A stretch of 64,000 nucleotides of DNA from CAWIKY01 sp963836905. GTDB taxonomy: Bacteria; Pseudomonadota; Alphaproteobacteria; Caulobacterales; Hyphomonadaceae. The stretch covers positions 248,001-312,000 of the forward strand of contig CAWIKY010000006.1 of NCBI GenBank assembly GCA_963836905.1, written 5' to 3'. Below are positions 17,744-25,712 of the stretch, piece by piece. A program made the translations under genes and the position numbers. Under the pieces are notes generated by a model. The model had not been told where the DNA came from, ran no database searches, and worked only from the letters and a program-made list of their open reading frames with translations. How positions within the stretch are numbered: the first letter of the stretch is position 1; each line of letters starts with the position of its first letter.

Positions 17744-18627
17744 CAGCCGCCCCAGCCGCTGACGGTGGCTTCACCTTTTTGCAATGCCTCGATTTCCGCC
17801 ATGTCGGCAGGCGGCACGAGCCAGCCCGGCTTGTTCGCTTTGGCCCATTCGAGCAGCTCCGGCGGGAACTCCTCAATGCTTTCGACGCGATGGGTCAACA
17901 GGTGATAGATCGCCTTGCCGCCGCCCGCGAACGGCGGCAGCTCGCCATAACGCTGCCAGGTCATCTGATGCGGCTCAGCCACGCTGCCTTCGGGGTGGAT
18001 GAAGAAGTCATAGTTTTCCCACGCTTCGTATTGTCCGCCTGAGGGCAGCGGGAAATCCAGAAAGACCGACGCCGTAAATGCCCAGCTATCGCCGAGCTCG
18101 CGCGCCATGATCCCGTTCGTCGCCTTTATCTCCTGAATGCGCTCGCCGGTACCTTGCGTCACATCGCCGAACACTTCGCCGTCTTCAAGCCGGTATGTGA
18201 TCATCTGATAGGGATAGGCAATCGGCTCGACAGGGTTGCCGTTAAATTCGGTAAGCACCTCGCCGGTTTTGGGATCGGTGTAGGTAAAGGTCTTGCGGGT
18301 CAGGTGAACGGCCGTTCCGGGCCTGTCTTCCGGCCAGAACACGGTGGAGGAATCGAACCCGATCATGCCGAAAAGTTTCTCGCCCGACGGGTAGGCATAG
18401 ATGCCGCCTTCCGAGACCCAGTGAACCGGCGCGCCGGTGCCCGCGCGTGCATCGACCCAGACCTTGAGAATATCGTCCGTCATTGCAGCAGGCGCTTCGG
18501 CCTCAACTGTCGTCGCGGCTTCGGGCGTAGCAGCCGCTTCCTGGGCAGTCGAACCGGAACAGGCGGCAAGAAGGAGCGCGGCGCTGGCAGCGGAGAGAAG
18601 GACAATGGCGTTCACGGGAAACCTCAT
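17743..18627 (-). CDS. DUF1838 family predicted lipoprotein
   Basis: 294 residues. The ATG at 18627 gives a lipoprotein signal (LLLAACSGS). The mature part carries DUF1838-like blocks: a sentence such as KTFTYTDPKTGEVLTEF followed by YPYQMITYRLEDGE. A Trp-rich end includes PPELLEWAKANKPGWLVPP. DUF1838 proteins are secreted or periplasmic and uncharacterised. Family assignment is from pattern memory, not from a search. Confidence 0.7.
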   Translation of the reverse strand: MRFPVNAIVLLSAASAALLLAACSGSTAQEAAATPEAATTVEAEAPAAMTDDILKVWVDARAGTGAPVHWVSEGGIYAYPSGEKLFGMIGFDSSTVFWPEDRPGTAVHLTRKTFTYTDPKTGEVLTEFNGNPVEPIAYPYQMITYRLEDGEVFGDVTQGTGERIQEIKATNGIMARELGDSWAFTASVFLDFPLPSGGQYEAWENYDFFIHPEGSVAEPHQMTWQRYGELPPFAGGGKAIYHLLTHRVESIEEFPPELLEWAKANKPGWLVPPADMAEIEALQKGEATVSGWGG

Positions 18628-18738
18628 GTAACAAAGATATACCATTTAAGTCGCTAACACGCCGGTTTTGCAAGCGGCCTTCTATTCGGCAGTTCAGTGT
18701 GTCACAGCCTGTCGCGCAGAATTGAGCGGGATTGAGAT

Positions 18739-20046
18739 ATGAGAGACGGCGGACGGATAGACGCGGCAATAGCCGTACTGGGCGATGTGCTGAACCGGCA
18801 CCAGCCCGTGAAGAACGTCATGCGCGACTGGGGAAAGCGGGCCCGCTATGCCGGCGCAAAAGACCGGGCGTGGGTGTCCGGTCTGGTGCTCGATGCCCTG
18901 CGCAACCGGGCTTTCGTGGCGCACACCATGGGCAGCGATGCACCGCGCGCGCTTATTCTTGGCACGCTTCGCTTCGCTTGGGACCGTGATCTGCGCGATA
19001 TCGAAACCGACCTGAAGGACGAGCATGCCCCGGCCCCTCTGACAGGAGAGGAGCGCGAAGCTCTCCTGATGGCACCGGACCCGTCGGCCCCGCTGCATGC
19101 CACAGGCAATTTTCCCGAATGGCTGACGCCGCATCTGGTCCGCGCCTTCGGTGAGGATGTCGTGGCCGAGACGCAGGCGATGGCGGTCCGTGCGCCGGTT
19201 GATCTGCGGGTCAATACTCTGAAAGCCGACCCCGAAAAGGCCTCGGGCGCGCTGCGCTCAGCCAATGCCGTCGCCTCGAAGCTCTTGGTGAATGCCTTCC
19301 ACATCCCGGCGGTTGACCCAGCCCAGCGCGAGGTTGGGCTGGAGGGCATACCCGCCTATTCCAAGGGTTGGGTCGAGGTGCAGGATGCCGGAAGCCAGAT
19401 CGCGGCGGCCGCTGCCAATGCAAAGCCCGGTCAGCAGGTTCTGGACTATTGCGCGGGCGGCGGCGGCAAGACGCTGGCGCTGGCGGCGCAGATGGACGGG
19501 CAGGGACAGGTTTTTGCCTATGACATAGACGGACGGCGGCTGTCGGCCCTCATTCCGCGGCTCAAACGCTCCGGCGCGCACAATGTGCAGCTTCTCTATC
19601 CGACCGAGCCTGAAGCTCTGGCGGCGCTTGCCGGAAAGATGGACACGGTTTTCGTCGACGCGCCCTGTACCGGAACAGGCACCTGGCGACGCAAGCCCGA
19701 TACCAAATGGCGGGTCAAGGAAGCCGCGCTGGAAAAGCGGACGGCCGAACAGACAGAGATCCTGGCCGCGGCAAGCGCATATGTCCGCCCCGGCGGCCGT
19801 TTGGTCTATGCGACCTGTTCCTTCCTGATGGAAGAAGACGAAGACCGGGTGGAGGCTTTCCTCGCTGGTCATTCAGACTTCCGCCAGGTCGCGGCCGCAG
19901 ATGCGCTGGCGGCCTCCGGTCAGTTGACCGATGAAGGTTTGCAGTTGGTGCGCAAATATCAAAGCCCGGCAGGCAGCATACGGCTCACCCCGCACCGTGC
20001 AGAGACCGACGGCTTCTTCTTCGCGGTAATGGAGCGTGCGGGCTAA
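18739..20046 (+). CDS. RsmB/NOP2/Sun-type RNA cytosine-C5 methyltransferase
   Basis: 435 residues. The N-terminal NusB-like helical part (RIDAAIAVLGDVLNRH) precedes a SAM-dependent domain. The SAM motif is VLDYCAGGGGKTLALAAQM, the motif IV Cys is in VDAPCTGTGTWRRKPD, and the catalytic Cys is in YATCSFLMEEDEDRV. Such enzymes make m5C in 16S rRNA or tRNA. Its close resemblance to RsmB in layout suggests 16S rRNA, but alphaproteobacteria carry several paralogues, so I leave out the symbol. Confidence 0.9.
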   Translation: MRDGGRIDAAIAVLGDVLNRHQPVKNVMRDWGKRARYAGAKDRAWVSGLVLDALRNRAFVAHTMGSDAPRALILGTLRFAWDRDLRDIETDLKDEHAPAPLTGEEREALLMAPDPSAPLHATGNFPEWLTPHLVRAFGEDVVAETQAMAVRAPVDLRVNTLKADPEKASGALRSANAVASKLLVNAFHIPAVDPAQREVGLEGIPAYSKGWVEVQDAGSQIAAAAANAKPGQQVLDYCAGGGGKTLALAAQMDGQGQVFAYDIDGRRLSALIPRLKRSGAHNVQLLYPTEPEALAALAGKMDTVFVDAPCTGTGTWRRKPDTKWRVKEAALEKRTAEQTEILAAASAYVRPGGRLVYATCSFLMEEDEDRVEAFLAGHSDFRQVAAADALAASGQLTDEGLQLVRKYQSPAGSIRLTPHRAETDGFFFAVMERAG

Positions 20047-20054
20047 AGCACGTC

Positions 20055-21203
20055 TCACCGTGCGTCGGTGTGCGTCTCGTCATGATCGGTCAGGTCGCCC
20101 CAGAAGCGTTTGACCTTGCCGAGAAAGCCATTGCTTTCCGGGTTGCAGTCATCGCCAGAGCACGCGCAGAACTCCTTCAGGAGCTCTTTCTGCTTGGCCG
20201 ACAGGTTTCGCGGTGTTTCCACGAACAGCTCCACATAGAGATCGCCGGGTGCGCCGCCGCGCAGGCGTGGCATGCCCTTGCCCTTCAGCCGCATGCGACG
20301 GCCGGTTTGCGCACCGTCGGGTATGGTGATCTTTGAACGACGGCCTTCGATCGTCGGAATTTCGACCTCGCCGCCAAGCGCTGCAACCGTCATCGGTACC
20401 GGCGTCCGGCAATAGAGATTGTGCCCGTCGCGCTCGAAAAGCTCATGATCGCGCACTTCGACAAAGATATATAGATCGCCATTGTGTCCGGGCGCGCCGC
20501 CCGCATCGCCTTCACCCGTCAGACGGATACGCTGACCGCTTTCAATGCCTGCCGGAACGGTGACCGACAGCGTCCGGTCTTTACGTACTGCGCCTGCACC
20601 GGCGCACTGGCGGCAGGGGTCGGCAATGACCTTGCCGCGTCCACCGCAGCGGGCGCAGGTGCGTTCCATGGTGAAGAAGCCCTGTTGGGCCCGCACACGT
20701 CCCGCGCCATTGCAGGTCGGGCAGGTTTGCGGCTGGCTTGGTGGTTCGGCGCCCGCACCTTCGCAACGGTCACAAACCTCGGTGCCAGGCACACGGATCT
20801 CGGTTTCCTTGCCGTTGAACGCGTCTTCGAGCGAGATATCCAGATCATAGCGCAGGTCCGCGCCGCGGGCAGGACCAGCCTGTCGCCGCCCGCCGGATTC
20901 CCCGAAGAACTGTGAAAAGATGTCACCGAAAATATCTGCCGGATCGACGCCGCCCGGGCCACCCGGCCCGCCGCCATTCTCGAAGGCTGCCTTGCCGAAA
21001 CGGTCATAGGCCGCTTTTTTCTGAGGGTCCGAGAGCACCGAATAGGCCTCACCGGCTTCCTTGAACCGGGCCTCGGCGTCCGGATCGTCCGGGTTCCGGT
21101 CCGGGTGGTACTTCATCGCCTGTTTGCGGTAGGCACTCTTGATTTCCTTGGCATCGGCGGATTTGCCGATCTCCAGAACATCGTAATAGCTGCGATCACT
21201 CAT
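20055..21203 (-). CDS. dnaJ: Chaperone protein DnaJ
   Basis: 382 residues, type I DnaJ. The J domain has the HPD motif (YHPDRNPDDPDA), a Gly-rich region follows (NGGGPGGPGG), and four CxxCxGxG zinc repeats are present, for example CDRCEGAG and CPTCNGAG. The C-terminal client-binding domains follow. It stimulates DnaK ATPase. It is downstream of dnaK in the same orientation, with a terminator-like hairpin in the 75-bp gap, which would let dnaK be made in excess over dnaJ. Confidence 0.97.
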   Translation of the reverse strand: MSDRSYYDVLEIGKSADAKEIKSAYRKQAMKYHPDRNPDDPDAEARFKEAGEAYSVLSDPQKKAAYDRFGKAAFENGGGPGGPGGVDPADIFGDIFSQFFGESGGRRQAGPARGADLRYDLDISLEDAFNGKETEIRVPGTEVCDRCEGAGAEPPSQPQTCPTCNGAGRVRAQQGFFTMERTCARCGGRGKVIADPCRQCAGAGAVRKDRTLSVTVPAGIESGQRIRLTGEGDAGGAPGHNGDLYIFVEVRDHELFERDGHNLYCRTPVPMTVAALGGEVEIPTIEGRRSKITIPDGAQTGRRMRLKGKGMPRLRGGAPGDLYVELFVETPRNLSAKQKELLKEFCACSGDDCNPESNGFLGKVKRFWGDLTDHDETHTDAR

Positions 21204-21220
21204 GGTGTGGCTCGGGTCTT

Positions 21221-21254
21221 AAAAAACAGCCCCGCACATCGAAACATGCGGGGC
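21221..21254 (-). terminator. Rho-independent terminator/attenuator between dnaK and dnaJ
   Basis: On the minus strand gccccgca (21254-21247) pairs with tgcggggc (21236-21229), and a run of six T follows (21226-21221). It stands right after the dnaK stop and before dnaJ, so it probably works as a partial terminator. Confidence 0.8.
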
Positions 21255-21278
21255 AGGTTCATTCGGGTTCAGGCCGGA

Positions 21279-23199
21279 TCAGGCCGACTTCTTGTCGTCA
21301 CCGACATCTTCGAAATCGGCGTCGATGACGTCCTCGTCCTTGCTTTCCTCGGAAGCCGCATCGGCTTTGGCGGCAGCTTCACCTTCAGCGGCCTGAGCGG
21401 ACGCATAGATCGCTTCGCCAAGCTTCATGCTCGCCTGCATGAGAGCCTGGGTCTTGGACTGGATCTCCTCGGCGTTCTCACCTTCGGCAGCGGTTTTCAG
21501 GTCCGCCATCGCAGCTTCGATTTCCGACTTGATCGCGGCATCGACCTTGTCGCCATGCTCTGCCATCTGCTTCTCGGTCGAGTGGACCAGCGCTTCGGCA
21601 TTGTTCTTGGCTTCGACCAGTTCGCGGCGTTGCTTGTCAGCGTCGGCGTTGGACTCGGCATCCTTCATCATCGAGCTGATTTCGTCCTCGGAGAGACCGC
21701 CATTCGCCTGAATGGTGATCTGCTGCTCCTTGTTCGTTGCCTTGTCCTTGGCCGACACGTTGACAATGCCGTTGGCGTCGATGTCGAACGTGACCTCGAT
21801 CTGCGGCAGACCGCGCGGCGCCGGAGGAATATCCTCCAGATTGAACTGGCCGAGCAGCTTGTTGTCGCTCGCCATTTCCCGCTCGCCCTGGAAGACGCGG
21901 ATCGTCACGGCAGGCTGGTTGTCGTCAGCCGTCGAGAAGGTCTGCGATTTCTTCGTCGGGATAGTGGTGTTGCGGTCGATCAGCCGCGTGAACACGCCGC
22001 CAAGCGTTTCGATACCGAGCGAAAGCGGGGTGACGTCGAGCAGGACGACGTCCTTCACGTCGCCTTGCAGAACGCCTGCCTGAATGGCCGCGCCGAGAGC
22101 GACAACTTCGTCAGGGTTCACGCCCTTGTGAGGGTCACGTCCGAAGAACTTCTTCACCGCTTCCTGCACCGCAGGCATACGCGTCATGCCGCCGACCAGA
22201 ACAACATCTTCGATGTCGCTGGCAGACTTTCCGGCATCGGCGAGCGCCTTCTTGCACGGGTCGATCGTGCGTTTCACCAGGTCTGCGACCAGGCTTTCCA
22301 GCTTGGCGCGCGAGAGCTTCATGTTGAGGTGCTTCGGGCCCGACGCGTCTGCCGTGATGAACGGCAGGTTCACTTCGTACTGGGTCGCCGAGGAGAGCTC
22401 TTTCTTTGCCTTTTCAGCCTCTTCCTTGAGGCGCTGCAGGGCGAGCTTGTCCTTGGTCAGGTCGATGCCCTGATCCTTCTTGAACTCACCGGCAAGGTAA
22501 TCGACGATGCGCAAGTCGAAAGTCTTCGCCGCCAAGGAAGGTGTCGCCATTGGTGGAGAGCACCTCGAAGACGCCGTCACCGATCTCGAGGATCGAGACG
22601 TCGAACGTGCCACCGCCAAGGTCATAGACCGCAATCGTTTTGCCTTCGGCTTTTTCCAGACCGTAGGCCAGCGCGGCTGCCGTCGGCTCGTTGATGATCC
22701 GCAGCACTTCCAGACCGGCAATCTTGCCTGCATCCTTGGTAGCCTGACGCTGAGCGTCGTTGAAGTAGGCCGGAACGGTGATGACCGCCTGGGTCACTTT
22801 CTCGCCGAGATAGGCTTCGGCGGTTTCCTTCATCTTGGTGAGGATAAAGGACGAGACCTCCTGAGGCGCGTAATCCTTGTCGCGGCCCTTGACCCAGGCA
22901 TCCCCGCCCGCACCCTTCACGATCGTGAAAGGCGCCATTTCCTTGTCCTTCTGCACCGTGGGGTCCTGATACGGACGTCCGATCAGGCGCTTGATCGCGA
23001 AGAAGGTATGTTCCGGATTGGTCACAGCCTGACGGCGCGCCGGCATTCCGATAAGGCGCTCGCCGCCTTCGGAGAACGCAACGACGGACGGCGTCGTGCG
23101 CGCGCCTTCTGCGTTCTCGATAACTTTTGGTTCCTTGCCGTCCATGACGGCGACACATGAATTGGTTGTGCCGAGGTCGATCCCGATGATCTTGCCCAT
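21279..23199 (-). CDS. dnaK: Chaperone protein DnaK, reading frame interrupted by one extra base
   Basis: Hsp70, about 639 residues. The N-terminal ATPase starts MGKIIGIDLGTTNSCVAVMD and includes VYDLGGGTFDVSILE. The substrate domain and the C-terminal end DVIDADFEDVGDDKK are typical. The frame breaks at about 22519-22521: the 5' frame reads LGGEDF then nonsense, the next frame resumes DLRIVDYLAGEF exactly where DnaK should continue. Deleting one base of the AAA run (plus strand) restores it. Because DnaK is nearly indispensable, I treat this as a probable sequence error. A sigma-32-like promoter lies upstream. Confidence 0.93.
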
Positions 23200-23324
23200 G
23201 TCTTTTCAGTCCTCTTTCGTAGTCGTCACCGGACCGTGTCTCTGGCCCGCCAGCGGCGCCAATGGCCGGTGACACTTATGGATGGTCTGCGTGCCCGCAA
23301 GACTGCGAGCAGCTTCGAAGAGGC

Positions 23325-23352
23325 ATATGGGAAGCGAAAAGCGGTGCTCAAG
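23325..23352 (-). promoter_or_regulatory. Heat-shock (RpoH, sigma-32) promoter of dnaK
   Basis: On the minus strand CTTGAG (23352-23347), preceded by GCC, is followed after 15 bases by CCCATAT (23331-23325). This matches the sigma-32 pattern CTTGAA then CCCCAT. The predicted start is near 23317, giving a leader of about 118 bases before the dnaK ATG. Confidence 0.75.
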
Positions 23353-23416
23353 GGCGTTTTTGGGCCGAGGTGCAGGAGTCTCTTGCCCCTTGAAAACTGC
23401 GATTGCCTCCCAATGC

Positions 23417-23442
23417 AAAAAGCCCGGCATCGCGGCCGGGCT
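23417..23442 (-). terminator. Rho-independent terminator after mlaC-like gene
   Basis: Read leftward, agcccggc pairs with gccgggct (arms at 23442-23435 and 23428-23421) and is followed by TTTTT (23421-23417). It lies about 30 bp after the mlaC-like stop, separating it from the dnaK promoter. Confidence 0.85.
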
Positions 23443-23471
23443 TGTCTTTAACGTTGAGGGGCGATGCAGCG

Positions 23472-24017
23472 TCAGCCGCGCAGGGCAGAGATGACGGTCG
23501 AAATGTCAGCGCCCGGTCTGTCGAGAATTGCGGCAAACTGGGCGCGCTGCTCAATGGCCAGCCAGACGCCTGAGAACTGGACATCCACCACGCGCCATTC
23601 ACCATTGCGTTTCATCACCCGCCAATTGACGTCGACCGGTCGTTTGCCAACCCGTGCCAATTCCGTTCGGACGATGGAGTCGCGCTCGTTTCTGTCGGTC
23701 GAGCCAAGCACGCGAAGCTGTGCGTCCGGGTATTTGCCGAGTTGGCTACGGTAGGTTTGCGAAATCTGTTCGCGCAGGGCGGTCTGGAACGTTGCCAGAT
23801 CATTGTCCGCAAGGGTGCGGCCATGACGTCCCAGCGTAAAGCGGGCTACGGCATCGAAATCGATAGCGGCCAGCACCGGCTCGGGGTTCGCCGCCGCTTT
23901 GTCGAGAAAGACTTCCGTCGCCGCAGACACAATAAGGTCTTCGGCGGGGCCTGCAGACAAGGCAGGCGTCGAAAAGGCGAACATTGCGATAAGGCTCGTG
24001 GCGATATACTTCAGCAT
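23472..24017 (-). CDS. MlaC/Ttg2D-family periplasmic phospholipid-binding protein
   Basis: 181 residues with a cleavable signal (LIAMFAFSTPALSA). The mature protein follows the Tol_Tol_Ttg2 family: FDAVARFTLGRHGRTL, then a Tyr/Arg-rich segment ISQTYRSQLGKY, then VDVNWRVMKRNGEWRVVDVQ and a C-terminal VISALRG. MlaC shuttles phospholipids between outer-membrane and inner-membrane Mla complexes. No mlaA, mlaD, mlaE or mlaF genes are adjacent. I used the ATG at 24017, as the signal begins there; the longer frame to 24092 lacks one. Confidence 0.88.
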   Translation of the reverse strand: MLKYIATSLIAMFAFSTPALSAGPAEDLIVSAATEVFLDKAAANPEPVLAAIDFDAVARFTLGRHGRTLADNDLATFQTALREQISQTYRSQLGKYPDAQLRVLGSTDRNERDSIVRTELARVGKRPVDVNWRVMKRNGEWRVVDVQFSGVWLAIEQRAQFAAILDRPGADISTVISALRG

Positions 24018-24131
24018 TCTGTTTGTCCCCGGAAGGTCTGGCGGGCGACTCTCGCCGTCGACATCCGTCTTCCCTGCTATGGTCCGGTTCAATCAAATCG
24101 GCTCATCCGACCCTTCGAGCACCGGCCCGTC

Positions 24132-24770
24132 TTGCTGTCCCAACGCCCCTTTGCAGATTTGGTTGCTCTGCGGCTTGCAGGCGATGCAGCCCTATATCGG
24201 GGAATGCTGTCTGTCGAAATGCGCAACAGACTTCTTGCAGACGTTCTCGAGCGCACGCAGGCGGCCCCGTTCTACACACCGGTCATGCCGAAAACGGGGG
24301 CACCGCTCAGCGTCTCGATGACCAATTTTGGCGCCCTTGGCTGGATGTCGAACACGGCAGGCTACCGATACCAGTCGCAACATCCGGAAACCGGCATGCC
24401 GTGGCCGGATATACCGCCCCTGCTGCTGGATATCTGGACCGCCGCGACCGGCCGTGATGACGCGCCGGATGCCTGTCTGGTCAATTATTACAGGGCAAAG
24501 GCCAGGATGGGCCTGCATCAGGACCGTGATGAGAGCGATCTCTCTGCCCCTGTGGTATCCGTATCCCTCGGAGATACAGCTGTATTCCGGCTGGGCGGAT
24601 CGTCCCGAAAGGACAAGACGGCCTCGCTTCGTCTGGAATCAGGAGACGTGCTGGTCCTCGATGGAGCCTCGCGAATGGCGTTTCACGGGGTTGATCGCAT
24701 CCTCGGCGGATCGTCGACACTGATCGACGGCGGCGGACGTATCAATCTGACCCTGCGCAAGGCCGGGTAA
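24132..24770 (+). CDS. alkB: AlkB-like 2-oxoglutarate/Fe(II) dioxygenase
   Basis: About 212 residues. The Fe(II)-binding HxD is in MGLHQDRDESD; the distal His is in MAFHGVDRI, and the 2-oxoglutarate Arg is in GGRINLTLRKAG. The substrate-lid segment APFYTPVMPKTG and MTNFGALGW are typical of bacterial AlkB. It repairs 1-methyladenine and 3-methylcytosine in DNA. There is no ATG before the conserved region; I chose the TTG at 24132, which gives the usual length, with low certainty on the exact start. Confidence 0.88.
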   Translation: MLSQRPFADLVALRLAGDAALYRGMLSVEMRNRLLADVLERTQAAPFYTPVMPKTGAPLSVSMTNFGALGWMSNTAGYRYQSQHPETGMPWPDIPPLLLDIWTAATGRDDAPDACLVNYYRAKARMGLHQDRDESDLSAPVVSVSLGDTAVFRLGGSSRKDKTASLRLESGDVLVLDGASRMAFHGVDRILGGSSTLIDGGGRINLTLRKAG

Positions 24771-24895
24771 AGCCGGAGCAAATTGAAACGACGATCTCAC
24801 CACCTAAAGATTTAATGGATTCAAACTTCTTAAAACCGAGTTGTGCCTTGCCCTCAGGCAAATCGAATTGTAAGTTGAATTTAAGGGGGAAAGTC

Positions 24896-25582
24896 ATGCT
24901 TAAAATTGTAACTCTAGTTTCCGGATTGGTAATGTTGGCTGGCGGCTGCCATCATATCGAGCCTGCGACATATCCGGACCTCACCTTCGAAGCTGAAACT
25001 AGCAACGCTTTTGGTTGGGGGGAAAAGCAATCTAGCGTTGGAGCAATTTTAGCAGAAATGACCTCGAAGGAACCTGACGTTCAGGAAGGTATCTTTTCTG
25101 CCATGATTGTTCGATCGGACAGCATCTGCGAACGCTATATGGGCAACGTGATCACGTCGTCAAACACTACTCTCACTGCGTTTGACGTGTCTGCGTTAGC
25201 TTTTGGGACCGCTGGCGGCATAGCATCGCCGGGACGCAGCGCGAATGTTCTGTCAAATTTGGCTACGTTCGCAACAGGTACCAAGGGTGTTCTTTCAGAT
25301 AATATACTTGGAGGCAACGGACCCGCGTTGATTTATAAGTCAGTAATGACGGTTAGGAAGAAAGAGCACGCCCGATTAGAAGCGATCATGAAAGCTCGCG
25401 GGGCAATGGCTGCGGCCCGTCAGGTTCAAGCTTATCACGGGATGTGCGGACCCACGGTGGCAGTCAACGGGCTTGATGCGGCATTGGAAAACTCCAACAC
25501 AACTGCAGGAAAACAAGGTACCGAGGAGGGTACGGCTGAAATTAAGGAATTAGAAAAGGTCGTGGCCGCTGATGGGGTGTAA
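24896..25582 (+). CDS. Hypothetical lipoprotein, AT-rich gene
   Basis: 228 residues. A lipoprotein signal ends in LAGGC, with a strong site (AAGGGGGAAA) before the ATG at 24896. The mature part has a Gly/Ala-rich hydrophobic stretch (ALAFGTAGGIASPGRSA) and later a helical basic segment (RKKEHARLEAIMKARGAMA). I recognise no family. Base composition and codon use are visibly more AT-rich than both neighbours, as is the upstream region, suggesting recent transfer. Between its stop and 25712 I see only a Pro/Gly-rich open stretch in the same frame after two stops (VGEPGPPNNTDGP), possibly a former extension. Confidence 0.7.
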   Translation: MLKIVTLVSGLVMLAGGCHHIEPATYPDLTFEAETSNAFGWGEKQSSVGAILAEMTSKEPDVQEGIFSAMIVRSDSICERYMGNVITSSNTTLTAFDVSALAFGTAGGIASPGRSANVLSNLATFATGTKGVLSDNILGGNGPALIYKSVMTVRKKEHARLEAIMKARGAMAAARQVQAYHGMCGPTVAVNGLDAALENSNTTAGKQGTEEGTAEIKELEKVVAADGV

Positions 25583-25712
25583 TAAAACGAAAATCCTATC
25601 GTCGGCGAGCCTGGTCCTCCAAACAACACAGATGGGCCTGATGTAACGGTAGCCGGTCCGACACAAGGCCGCGAGCGGTGGCAAAGACTTTGTGGGAAAG
25701 TCCCGATGCGAC

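Noticed and set aside
21105..22694. Plus-strand open frame of 529 codons
   Set aside because: Antisense to dnaK, which is well supported despite its frameshift.
22486..22733. Programmed frameshift in dnaK
   Set aside because: No slippery heptamer or downstream pseudoknot candidate; similar single-base indels occur in unrelated genes of the window.
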